Below, piece after piece: positions 26,598 through 33,377 of a stretch of DNA of 64,000 nucleotides (positions are counted from its first letter, which is position 1; each line of letters opens with the position of its first letter). Made by a program: the position numbers and the translations under genes. Under the pieces are notes generated by a model, which worked only from the letters and a program-made list of their open reading frames with translations, was not told the DNA's origin and did not search any database. Source of the stretch: Amycolatopsis australiensis (GTDB lineage: Bacteria; Actinomycetota; Actinomycetes; Mycobacteriales; Pseudonocardiaceae); assembly GCF_900119165.1 (NCBI RefSeq), contig NZ_FPJG01000006.1, positions 1,736,001 through 1,800,000 on the forward strand, read 5' to 3'.

Positions 26598-27070
26598 CAG
26601 ATCATCTCCGGGTAGCCCCTGCCGCCGTCGGCCCAGACCTCGGCCCAGGTGTCCTCGTCGCCGGGACGGCACAGGAAGCCGTCCAGCATGCCCCCGACCG
26701 GTTGCACCTGGTCGAGGTACATCGCGGGCTGGCCGACGATGACCCCGCGCAGCGTGAGCAGGCCGTACAGCGCCGACCGGCCCGCGTCGTCGAGCCGCTT
26801 CAGCGCGCCCCACTCGTCCGGGATGAGGACGACGTCGAGGCCGCGCGGCGGGTGGGCGCTGCGGACGATCAGCTCGCCGCCGATCCAGGCCCGGCCGGAC
26901 GGGATGATCCGCCGGGCCACGCCGAGGTAGCTGTTGAGCGCGCTGAAGAGGATCTCGCGCTCGTTCTGGTGCGGGGCGTCGAACACCAGGCGTTCGTAGA
27001 CGTCGGCGAGGTCGCAGGCGTGGCGGCCCGGTGGCAGGACCTGCTGCGACGTCCAATGGGGGAGCGCCAC
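26594..27070 (-). CDS. DUF6932-like nucleotidyltransferase-fold protein
   Basis: A 158-residue protein. The start LPHWTSQQVLPPGRHACDLADVYERLVFDAPHQNEREILFSALNSYLGVARR, with LPPG-x-H and an early R-x-V pattern, and the following WIGGELIVRSAHPPRGLDVVLIPDEW, resemble DUF6932 proteins, which share the nucleotidyltransferase G-G/S ... D-x-D core. Here the first Asp of the D-x-D appears replaced (RGLDVV), so activity may be lost. It leads a two-gene operon with the unknown 294-residue protein. The family call is from pattern memory and needs a profile check. Confidence 0.6.
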   Translation of the reverse strand: MALPHWTSQQVLPPGRHACDLADVYERLVFDAPHQNEREILFSALNSYLGVARRIIPSGRAWIGGELIVRSAHPPRGLDVVLIPDEWGALKRLDDAGRSALYGLLTLRGVIVGQPAMYLDQVQPVGGMLDGFLCRPGDEDTWAEVWADGGRGYPEMIW

Positions 27071-27127
27071 GCCACCCCCTCCTCAGGCTTCGCTCACAGT
27101 GCGTAGCCGAATTTACCAGGATGGGTG

Positions 27128-27520
27128 TCAGCCGCCGCGCCCAGGCTGGTGCGGCCACGGCGGGGCGGCCTCTTCGCTCTCCGGCCAGGCCGGTTCGTCC
27201 TCGGTGGGCCAGTCCTCGGCCTCGGCCCCGCGCTGCGGCGGCAGCGGGAGATGCCCTTCGCGGTGGCCGACCGGCTCAGGCTCTTCGTCGTCGTGGGCGT
27301 GCTCGATCCGGGACGGCTCGTGCTGCGCCCAGGCGGCCGGGATGAACTGGGTCTGCTCGGCGGCGAGTGGCTCCGGCTCGGGTTCGTGGCGGGCCTCCTC
27401 GACGGGCTCCGGCCGGGCCTGCGGGCGGCGGGCACCGCGCAGGACGAGCCACGAGGTGAGCGCGCCGAGGAGGAACGCGACGATCAGCCACAGCCAGATC
27501 TGCCCGAACAGCCACAACAT
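27128..27520 (-). CDS. Small single-pass membrane protein downstream of ArfA-like gene
   Basis: A 130-residue protein: one N-terminal helix MLWLFGQIWLWLIVAFLLGALTSWLVL, then a Pro/Glu/Arg-rich low-complexity cytoplasmic or external tail. The start lies 14 bases after the BON-OmpA gene, in the same operon. In mycobacteria the ArfA (OmpATb) gene is followed by the small membrane proteins ArfB and ArfC; this one fits that position and layout, though sequence similarity cannot be judged by eye. Confidence 0.65.
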   Translation of the reverse strand: MLWLFGQIWLWLIVAFLLGALTSWLVLRGARRPQARPEPVEEARHEPEPEPLAAEQTQFIPAAWAQHEPSRIEHAHDDEEPEPVGHREGHLPLPPQRGAEAEDWPTEDEPAWPESEEAAPPWPHQPGRGG

Positions 27521-27534
27521 CTGCTACTCACCCC

Positions 27535-28278
27535 TCAAACGACGGTGATCTCGACGCGCCGGTCCTCTTCGCCGCCGGTGGCCGGCCGGGTGTCGCCCAG
27601 CCCCCGGTAGGTGACGCGCTTGGCGGCCAGGCCGCTGGTGGTGAGGATCCGCACGACGGCCCGCGCGCGGTCCCGGGACAGCTGCAGCGCGGCGCTCTCG
27701 CTGCCGGGTCCCTGGGCGGCGTGGCCGGTGACGCGGTACCGGAAGGTGTCCGGCGACTTGGCGAGCGCGACGGCGACGGCGCGGGCGGCCTGCTCCCCTT
27801 CGGGAGTGAGCCGGGCGGTGTCCGGTACGAAGGTGATCGGCGTCTCGGCGAGCATCCGGTCGATCTCGGCCTGCACCCCGGCCTTGTCGGTGGGCGGCGG
27901 CGGAGCGGTGGCGGACGTGGTCGGCGGCGGGCTGCTGGTGGCGGGAGCGGTCGTGCTGGGGACCGGGGTCGGGGCGGGGCCGGGGGCGACGGGAGTGACG
28001 TCGCCCTGCAGCTGAGCGGCCCGCACCCCATCGACGTGCTGGACGACTTCGAGGGCGCGTAGGGCTTGATCGGGCGGGAAGCCGCTGAGGGTGGCGTCCC
28101 GGCCGTCGAAGCTGACGTGGCCTTGCGCGAGCCCGGCGTCGGCGAGGGCGGCCTGCGCGGCGGTGGTGAGGTCCCGCTGGATGTTCCCGGCCTGCGCCCA
28201 GGTGACGATCCCCGCGAGCACCGCGGTGACCAGCACCGCGATCAGGACCACGAGGATCCAGCGACGACCACCGGACAT
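27535..28278 (-). CDS. ArfA/OmpATb-like protein: TM helix, BON domain and OmpA C-terminal domain
   Basis: A 247-residue protein. An N-terminal membrane helix (WILVVLIAVLVTAVLAGIVTWA) is followed by a BON-like domain (about residues 33-92: LADAGLAQGHVSFDGRDATLSGFPPDQALRALEVVQHVDGV), a Pro/Thr linker (about 95-130) and an OmpA peptidoglycan-binding domain (about 132-247: ITFVPDTARLTPEGEQAARAVAVAL, YRVTGHAA, LSRDRARAVVRILTTSGL, RRVEITV). This is the architecture of mycobacterial ArfA. It likely links membrane and cell wall. The ATG giving MSGGRRW was chosen; the upstream in-frame extension is not protein-like. Confidence 0.8.
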   Translation of the reverse strand: MSGGRRWILVVLIAVLVTAVLAGIVTWAQAGNIQRDLTTAAQAALADAGLAQGHVSFDGRDATLSGFPPDQALRALEVVQHVDGVRAAQLQGDVTPVAPGPAPTPVPSTTAPATSSPPPTTSATAPPPPTDKAGVQAEIDRMLAETPITFVPDTARLTPEGEQAARAVAVALAKSPDTFRYRVTGHAAQGPGSESAALQLSRDRARAVVRILTTSGLAAKRVTYRGLGDTRPATGGEEDRRVEITVV

Positions 28279-28594
28279 AAGGGGACTGTAAGCCGGGCGA
28301 CGCGGGTTGGCGAGCCGGGGAAGAGTGGTAGTCCACAAGTTGTCCCCAGCCGAGTCGACATGTGGACAACTGGCGGCGGAGTGATCGCACGGGCACTTTC
28401 CGTCGGAGGCGCCGAGCGAACCGGGCTGTGGGTCACGGAGCCCACCGCGCCGGGCGGGCCGCGGAGCCAACCCGGCAAGCCGAGCTGGCCGAAGCCGACG
28501 AGGCGGCCAGCCAGGCCGCCGGCGGTCAAGCCCTGCACAGCAAGAAGGCCACCACCGGCACCCCCGGCAGTGGCCTCCGAGACCGAAAGACCCG
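28279..28594. other. 316-base intergenic region with probable terminator
   Basis: No convincing gene. AGGCCAC (28546-28552) and GTGGCCT (28570-28576) form a hairpin suited to end minus-strand transcription of the SGNH hydrolase gene. Nearer the ArfA-like start lie TTGTCCCCA (28340-28348) and TGTGGACAA (28361-28369); the second is a perfect DnaA-box sequence on the minus strand, but isolated. The middle (28400-28540) is GC-rich with no pattern I can name. Confidence 0.5.
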
Positions 28595-29407
28595 TCAGCT
28601 GGCCTGCTGCCGAGGAGTCTCCGGCACCTCGAGCATGTCCAACGGCACGAACGGCGCCAGCTCCGGCCGCTTCGGGGAGAGGCCGTCGCCCATCGACTCG
28701 CCGCGCAGCTGCCTGCGGATCCACGGCAGCAAGTGCACCTTCGTCCACGTCAGGTCCGATCGCCGCGAGTCGATCCAGCGGCTCTGGACCGCCTCCGGCG
28801 GCCATGGCTCGCGCCAGTCGCCCGCCACCGGGACGCCCAGTACCTCCGCCGACTTCAACGCGATGCGGCGGTGGGCCTCCGGGGAAAAGTGCAGGCGGTC
28901 GTCGCTCCAGGCCCGGCGGTCGTGGAGGGGGCCCATTGCCCACAGGTCGACCACGCGGGCTCCGTGGCGCTCCGCGATCGCCCACAGGTGCGTGTTGTAG
29001 ATCGCCACCTTGCCGCGCAGGACCGACATCACCGACAGGACCTTCGTGTCCGGGCCGTTGAAGATCAGCACCGGGATGCCCGCCTCGCGCAGCTTGGCGA
29101 CGCCCTCTTCGAAGCGCTCCGCCACCGCGTCGACGTCCGCGCCCGGGACGATGATGTCGTTGCCGCCCGCGCAGAGCGTCACCAAATCTGGCTTGAGCTC
29201 CAGCGCGATCGGGAGCTGCTCGTCCATGATCTCGTCGATCATCTTGCCGCGAAGCGCCAGGTTCGCGTACTGGAAGCCGGGGCGGCCCGCCGCCAGGATC
29301 TCCGCCAGCCGGTCGGCCCAGCCGCGGAAGGAGCCGTCCGGTAATTCGTCGTTGAGGCCCTCGGTGAAGCTGTCACCGAGCGCCACGTAGCTGTCGAATC
29401 CGTACAC
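28595..29407 (-). CDS. SGNH/GDSL hydrolase
   Basis: A 270-residue serine hydrolase: block I SYVALGDSFTEGL (nucleophile Ser), block II NLALRG, block III LCAGGND, and the C-terminal D-x-x-H in SDDRLHFSPEAH. There is no signal peptide, so it acts in the cytoplasm, on an ester, acyl or acetyl substrate that cannot be told. The GTG giving MYGFDSYVALGDS was chosen because GGAAGGGGAC lies upstream; an ATG 18 bases earlier (MGRGPN) is the alternative. A 7-bp palindrome lies about 45 bases upstream. Confidence 0.85.
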   Translation of the reverse strand: MYGFDSYVALGDSFTEGLNDELPDGSFRGWADRLAEILAAGRPGFQYANLALRGKMIDEIMDEQLPIALELKPDLVTLCAGGNDIIVPGADVDAVAERFEEGVAKLREAGIPVLIFNGPDTKVLSVMSVLRGKVAIYNTHLWAIAERHGARVVDLWAMGPLHDRRAWSDDRLHFSPEAHRRIALKSAEVLGVPVAGDWREPWPPEAVQSRWIDSRRSDLTWTKVHLLPWIRRQLRGESMGDGLSPKRPELAPFVPLDMLEVPETPRQQAS

Positions 29408-29448
29408 GTTGGGTCCCCTTCCCATCCTGCGCCGACGTCCCCGACAGC

Positions 29449-29467
29449 TAGTTGTACACCACAACTA
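29449..29467 (-). promoter_or_regulatory. Palindromic operator candidate upstream of the SGNH hydrolase gene
   Basis: TAGTTGT (29449-29455), 5 bases, then ACAACTA (29461-29467), flanked by CAGCT and AGCTG. The sequence is AT-rich against its surroundings and sits 42-60 bases upstream of the start. It resembles GntR- or TetR-type operators (G-T...A-C), but no matching regulator is adjacent. Confidence 0.4.
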
Positions 29468-29660
29468 ACCAGCTGGGCCCCACCGGTGTTCAGCCTGCGG
29501 TCACAGTGTCTTATCTTGTCGGCCTTCCCCGCCTCTCTATTACGTAGTCTTCACCTTCCGCATGCCGTGACACAGCACACTCGAAGGCGAATACCACACC
29601 CGGTGTGGCGAAAATCTCCCCTCTTGGAGCCCGCGCGGCGCGTTCGGGCAGGCTGGAGGC

Positions 29661-30323
29661 GTGTCCCCAGAACCCCGTGAGTCGCTCGCGCAGATCCTCG
29701 GCGGCCGCCGGGGCGCGCTCGACGCCAGCATCCCGCCCGTCGGCTTCGTCGCCGGCTGGCTCGCGGCCGGGCAGTCCATCGCCTGGGGGGCCGGCGCCGC
29801 CATCGCCGTCGCCGTGGCGCTCGGGATCTACCGGATCACCCGCGGCGGGAAGGTCCGGGCGCTGGTCGTCAGCCTCGCCGCCGTCGTCGCGGCCGCGCTG
29901 ATCGCCCTGCACACCGGACGCGCGCAGGACTTCTTCCTCCTCCAGCTGATGTCCAATGTGGCCAGCGCGCTGCTCTGGGCGGCCAGCATCGTGGTCCGCT
30001 GGCCGCTGCTCGGCGTCGTCGTCGGGCTGGTGCTCGGCCAGAAGACGCGCTGGCGCCGCGACCCGGTGCTGCTGAAGGCGTACTCGCGCGCCAGCTGGGT
30101 CTGGGTGTTCGGGCAGTACACGCTCAGGGTCGTCGTCTACGGCCTGCTCTGGTGGTCCGGCCAGGTGATCGCGCTCGGCGTGGCCCGGACGGTGCTGTCG
30201 TGGCCGCTGGTCGCGCTGACCGTCGCGGTGAGCGGCTGGGTCCTCTACCGGGCGCTGCCGCCGGAGCATCCCGGCCTGCGCCTGGCTCCGGAAACCCGGC
30301 CGGACGACCTACCCAGGACATAA
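29661..30323 (+). CDS. DUF3159 family membrane protein
   Basis: A 220-residue protein with five to six membrane helices. ESLAQILGGRRGALDASIPPVGFVAGWL near the start and the basic LGQKTRWRRDPVLLKAYSRASWVWVFGQYTLRVVVYGLLW in the middle are the DUF3159 signature, widespread in actinobacteria and of unknown function. The GTG has GGAGGCGT immediately upstream. A hairpin terminator follows 4 bases after the stop. Confidence 0.85.
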   Translation: MSPEPRESLAQILGGRRGALDASIPPVGFVAGWLAAGQSIAWGAGAAIAVAVALGIYRITRGGKVRALVVSLAAVVAAALIALHTGRAQDFFLLQLMSNVASALLWAASIVVRWPLLGVVVGLVLGQKTRWRRDPVLLKAYSRASWVWVFGQYTLRVVVYGLLWWSGQVIALGVARTVLSWPLVALTVAVSGWVLYRALPPEHPGLRLAPETRPDDLPRT

Positions 30324-30326
30324 GGC

Positions 30327-30358
30327 GGCCCCCGGCGAGGGGGGAGGGTCCGGGGGCC
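30327..30358 (+). terminator. Hairpin terminator after DUF3159 gene
   Basis: GGCCCCCGG (30327-30335) and CCGGGGGCC (30350-30358) pair perfectly around a 14-base loop. It lies between the convergent ends of the DUF3159 gene and the kinase gene and could serve both strands. Confidence 0.7.
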
Positions 30359-30368
30359 ACTGCCTACG

Positions 30369-31391
30369 TTACCCGGAATCCCCGGGTTCAGTCGACGTTT
30401 TGGCGTCTTCGCGCCATGTTTTGCTCGATTTCTGGGGAAATACTGGTCTAACCACCCCTTCGCCGAAGGCGTCGACGGCGGCGAGCCAGGCCGCCCCGAG
30501 CACCCCATCGGAGCTGGTCAGCACCTCCAGACCGGACAATCCGCGGCGCACGAGGTCGCCCACCGGGCTCTTTCCGGTGAGCACCGAGCCGACGAGCACG
30601 ACCGGGGTCGACTCGCCGGGCTCGCGCGCGGCGAGGGCGTTGGCGACGAGGAGCTCCGCCGCGCGGGCGACGATCGCGCGCGCCGCGGGCTCGCCGGCGT
30701 CGTGCGCCGCGCTCACCAACGGGGCGAAGCGGGCGAGCCGGACCGGTGCCTCGGCGTTGGCCGCCGTGATCAGCGCCCGTGACGCGGCGAGCCGCCCGGC
30801 GTCGGTCCGGACGTCCAAACCGGACGGTCCGAGCGCGGCGGCGAGCACCGCCGACGGGAGCCCGTCGAGCGGCAGGCCGCGGCCGAGAGCCTCCAAAGTG
30901 GATCGGACGGCCTCGCGGCCGAGCCAGAACGCCGAGCCCTCGTCGCCGAGCAGCCAGCCGTAGCCGCCCGCGGTGCCGGCCAGCCGCCGCTTGCGGATCC
31001 GGCCCGCGATCGACCCGGTGCCCGCCACCAGCACGGTTCCGTCCGGTGCCGACGTCGCCGACGCGTACGCCACTTCGGCGTCGGCCACGACCCGGACGAC
31101 CCCGGCCAGGCCGATCCGCGCCCACGCCGCGTCGAACACCGCCGCGATCTCCGGGTCGCTCAGCTTGCTGATCCCGGCCATGCCGACGACGCAGGCCCGC
31201 ACTTCACCCGGGTCACGCGAGCCCAGCGCCTCGGTGATCGCGCCGGCGATCCGGCTCGCGGCGACCTCGGGCGCGTGTGCGTTGGGGTTGGCGCCTTCGC
31301 CGCGCCCGGTGCCCAGTACCGCGCCGGCGGCGTCGACCAGTGCGGCCCTGGTCGACGTCCCGCCGGCGTCCACGCCGATCGCGAAGCTCAC
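30369..31391 (-). CDS. N-acetylglucosamine kinase-like protein (BadF/BadG/BcrA/BcrD ATPase family)
   Basis: A 340-residue ASKHA-fold sugar kinase: phosphate-1 motif IGVDAGGTSTRAAL, an adenosine/phosphate-2 region TVLVAGTGSIAG, GGYGWLLGDEGSAFWLGREAV and the C-terminal VVLVGSVL. These are the features of GlcNAc kinases and related eukaryotic-type NagK proteins. It phosphorylates an amino sugar in the cytoplasm, most likely GlcNAc or glucosamine given the SIS protein and DasR-type regulator beside it. GTG start overlapping the SIS gene stop by 4 bases. A degenerate dre-like sequence (ACTGGTCTAACCACC, near 30442-30456) lies in its 3' coding end. Confidence 0.85.
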   Translation of the reverse strand: MSFAIGVDAGGTSTRAALVDAAGAVLGTGRGEGANPNAHAPEVAASRIAGAITEALGSRDPGEVRACVVGMAGISKLSDPEIAAVFDAAWARIGLAGVVRVVADAEVAYASATSAPDGTVLVAGTGSIAGRIRKRRLAGTAGGYGWLLGDEGSAFWLGREAVRSTLEALGRGLPLDGLPSAVLAAALGPSGLDVRTDAGRLAASRALITAANAEAPVRLARFAPLVSAAHDAGEPAARAIVARAAELLVANALAAREPGESTPVVLVGSVLTGKSPVGDLVRRGLSGLEVLTSSDGVLGAAWLAAVDAFGEGVVRPVFPQKSSKTWREDAKTSTEPGDSG

Positions 31392-32431
31392 CGCGTCTTG
31401 GTCACCTTCAGCAGGCCGCGCGGGCTGTCCGGGTCGCCGCCGCGGGCGAGCGAGAGGCCCAGCGCGATCCGCTGGATGGGCAGGATCTCCAGGATCGGCG
31501 CCAGCTCCTCGGCCGTCGGCGCGACGTCGATGCGCAGCGCCGCGGGCACCTCGGCGGCGGCCGAGCCGACCGCGAGGACGTCCGCGCCGCGCTTGCCGAC
31601 CGCCTCGAGGACCTCGTGCATCGCGCGGCCGCCGTGGCCGGCGCTGGTGACCGCGAGCACCGCGGTCTCGCCGTCGACCGCCGCGACCGGGCCGTGCAGC
31701 AGGTCCGCGCCGCTGTACGCGCGGGCGGCGAGGTAGCTGGTCTCGGCGAGCTTGAGCGAGCCTTCGAGCGCGGTGGCGTAGGAGTAGCCGCGGCCGGTGG
31801 TGAGGACCCGGTCCACGAAGCGGTACCGGTCGACCGCGCGCTGCACGCCCTCGGCGGCGCCGTCCAGGGTCTGCTGCGCCAGCTCGCCGATCTTCTCGGC
31901 GTCGGCCGCCTTGCCGCCGCGGACGGCGTCGATGAGCAGGTAGAGCGCCATCAGCGTCGCGGAATACGTCTTGGTCGCGGCGACGGCCTGCTCGACGCCG
32001 GCGCCGATGTCGACGCCGAGCTCCGACGCCGCCCGCAGCGGCGAGTCCGGCGTGTTGGTCACCGAGACCGTCAGCGCGCCCTGGCGCCGCGCCGTTTCGG
32101 TGACCTCGATCAGGTCAGGCGAGCCACCGCTCTGGCTGACCGTGACGAACAGCACGTCCCGCAGGTCCGGCCGGGCGCCGTAGAGCGTCGCCGTGGACGG
32201 CGAAACGAGACCGGCCGGAAGGCCGAGGAGTACCTCGATCAGGTACTTCGCGTACAACGCTGCGTGGTCGCTCGATCCACGCGCGGCGAGGAGGGCGAAG
32301 CGCGGCGGACGTTGTGAGATCTTTTCCGCCACCTGGGCGATTTCCGCCTGACGCGCCACCAGTCCCGCCAGGACGTCCGGCTGCTGGGCGATCTCCGCGG
32401 CCATGTGCTCGCCGGGCCGTTGTTCGGTCAT
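31388..32431 (-). CDS. SIS-domain sugar isomerase/deaminase (GlmS C-terminal/AgaS-like)
   Basis: About 347 residues with two SIS domains: the first about residues 40-175 (FALLAARGSSDHAALYAKYLIE, FVTVSQSGGSPD with the S-x-S/Q-S-G-x-T-like sugar phosphate site, AVAATKTYSATL), the second about 195-330 (TTGRGYSYATALEGSLKLAETSYLAARAYSGADLLHGPVAAVDGETAVLAVTSAG). This is the glucosamine-6-phosphate deaminase/isomerase-like family related to the C-terminal half of GlmS, without the glutaminase domain. With the kinase it would process amino-sugar phosphates. Two adjacent ATGs (32434 and 32431) are possible; the second is better spaced from GAGAGG. Confidence 0.86.
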   Translation of the reverse strand: MTEQRPGEHMAAEIAQQPDVLAGLVARQAEIAQVAEKISQRPPRFALLAARGSSDHAALYAKYLIEVLLGLPAGLVSPSTATLYGARPDLRDVLFVTVSQSGGSPDLIEVTETARRQGALTVSVTNTPDSPLRAASELGVDIGAGVEQAVAATKTYSATLMALYLLIDAVRGGKAADAEKIGELAQQTLDGAAEGVQRAVDRYRFVDRVLTTGRGYSYATALEGSLKLAETSYLAARAYSGADLLHGPVAAVDGETAVLAVTSAGHGGRAMHEVLEAVGKRGADVLAVGSAAAEVPAALRIDVAPTAEELAPILEILPIQRIALGLSLARGGDPDSPRGLLKVTKTR

Positions 32432-32484
32432 CATTTTCCTCTCCACCTCCGGCATTATGTACCGGACTCAGGCGGCGTCGGTCA

Positions 32485-32494
32485 GGTCTAGACC
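32485..32494. promoter_or_regulatory. dre-type DasR operator
   Basis: GGTCTAGACC is a perfect 10-bp palindrome and the core of the DasR responsive element (ACTGGTCTAGACCA-type). It sits in the 150-base divergent gap between the SIS gene (start 32431) and the DasR-type regulator (start 32583), so it likely controls both. CTAG is rare in such GC-rich DNA, which adds weight. Confidence 0.75.
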
Positions 32495-32582
32495 AATGTT
32501 AGTGGGGCGGCGCTGATGGGGAAAAGGGTACGTTTCTTACGGGGACGTGGCGTGCGATGAGGGAAGACATAGGGAGTCGGGC

Positions 32583-33338
32583 ATGTTGGAGACCACCACC
32601 ACGGGCGAGGCGGGCGCCGTCGCCGGGATGCGCGGGCAGCGCGAGCCCAAGTACTGGGCACTGAAGCAGCACCTCCTCGATCTCCTGGACGTGCTCCCGC
32701 CCGGGTCGCCGATCCCGACCGAACGCGCGCTCGCCGGCGAGTTCACGGTCTCCCGCACCACCGTGCGCCAGGCGCTGGCCGACCTGACCGCCGAGGGCCG
32801 CCTGCACCGCGTGCAGGGCAAGGGCACCTTCGCGGCCGAGCCGAAGCTCGCGCAGCGGCTGCAGCTGTCCTCCTACACCGAGGACATGCGGCGCCAGGGT
32901 CTCAAGCCGTCGTCGAAGCTGCTGGAGCTCGAGGAGCTGCCGGCCGAGGGCGACCTCGCGAAGCTGCTCGGCATCCGCACCGGTGCGAAAATTCTTCGCC
33001 TTCGACGGCTTCGACTGGCCGATTCGCAGCCGATGGCACTGGAGACGTCGCACCTGCCCGCCGGCCGCTTCCGCGGGCTGCGCAAGCACATCTCGGCGGG
33101 CGGCTCGTTGTACGCCGTTCTGCGCGAGCACTACGGCGTCGAGCTGGAACGCGCCGAGGAGTCGATCGAGACGTCGCTCGCCGGCCCGGAGGAGGCGGAG
33201 ATGCTCGGCGCCGACGTCGGCATGCCGGTGCTGCGGCTGACCCGGCACTCGTTCGCCACCGACGGCAAGCCGGTCGAGTACGCCCGCTCGGTCTACCGCG
33301 GCGACCGGTACAAGTTCGTCACCACGCTGCTGCCGTGA
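32583..33338 (+). CDS. dasR: GntR/HutC-family regulator, DasR type
   Basis: A 251-residue regulator: winged helix (about residues 17-85: PKYWALKQHLLDLLDVLPPGSPIPTERALAGEFTVSRTTVRQALADLTAEGRLHRVQGKGTFAA) and a UTRA effector domain (about 95-245: LSSYTEDMRRQGLKPSSKLLELEELPA, MALETSHLPAGRFRGL, YARSVYRGDRYKF). In Streptomyces DasR binds glucosamine-6-phosphate and represses GlcNAc uptake, chitinase and development genes through dre sites. The dre palindrome upstream and the amino-sugar genes opposite support the same role here. The ATG has GGGC only weakly upstream. A YvoA/NagR homologue is the same functional class. Confidence 0.8.
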   Translation: MLETTTTGEAGAVAGMRGQREPKYWALKQHLLDLLDVLPPGSPIPTERALAGEFTVSRTTVRQALADLTAEGRLHRVQGKGTFAAEPKLAQRLQLSSYTEDMRRQGLKPSSKLLELEELPAEGDLAKLLGIRTGAKILRLRRLRLADSQPMALETSHLPAGRFRGLRKHISAGGSLYAVLREHYGVELERAEESIETSLAGPEEAEMLGADVGMPVLRLTRHSFATDGKPVEYARSVYRGDRYKFVTTLLP

Positions 33339-33377
33339 GCAGTTGACGGGGCTGTCCCGGCGCGGTGGAGTGGCGGG

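Noticed and set aside
26594..27070. Active MNT-type antitoxin nucleotidyltransferase
   Set aside because: The D-x-D pair is not intact and no HEPN partner motif (R-x4-6-H) is seen in the neighbouring protein.
28340..28369. DnaA-box-like TTGTCCCCA and TGTGGACAA, possible replication origin
   Set aside because: Only one perfect box and one near match; no cluster, no dnaA or dnaN nearby.
30327..30358. Small RNA gene between the DUF3159 and kinase genes
   Set aside because: The hairpin is fully explained as a terminator between convergent genes; no promoter is seen.
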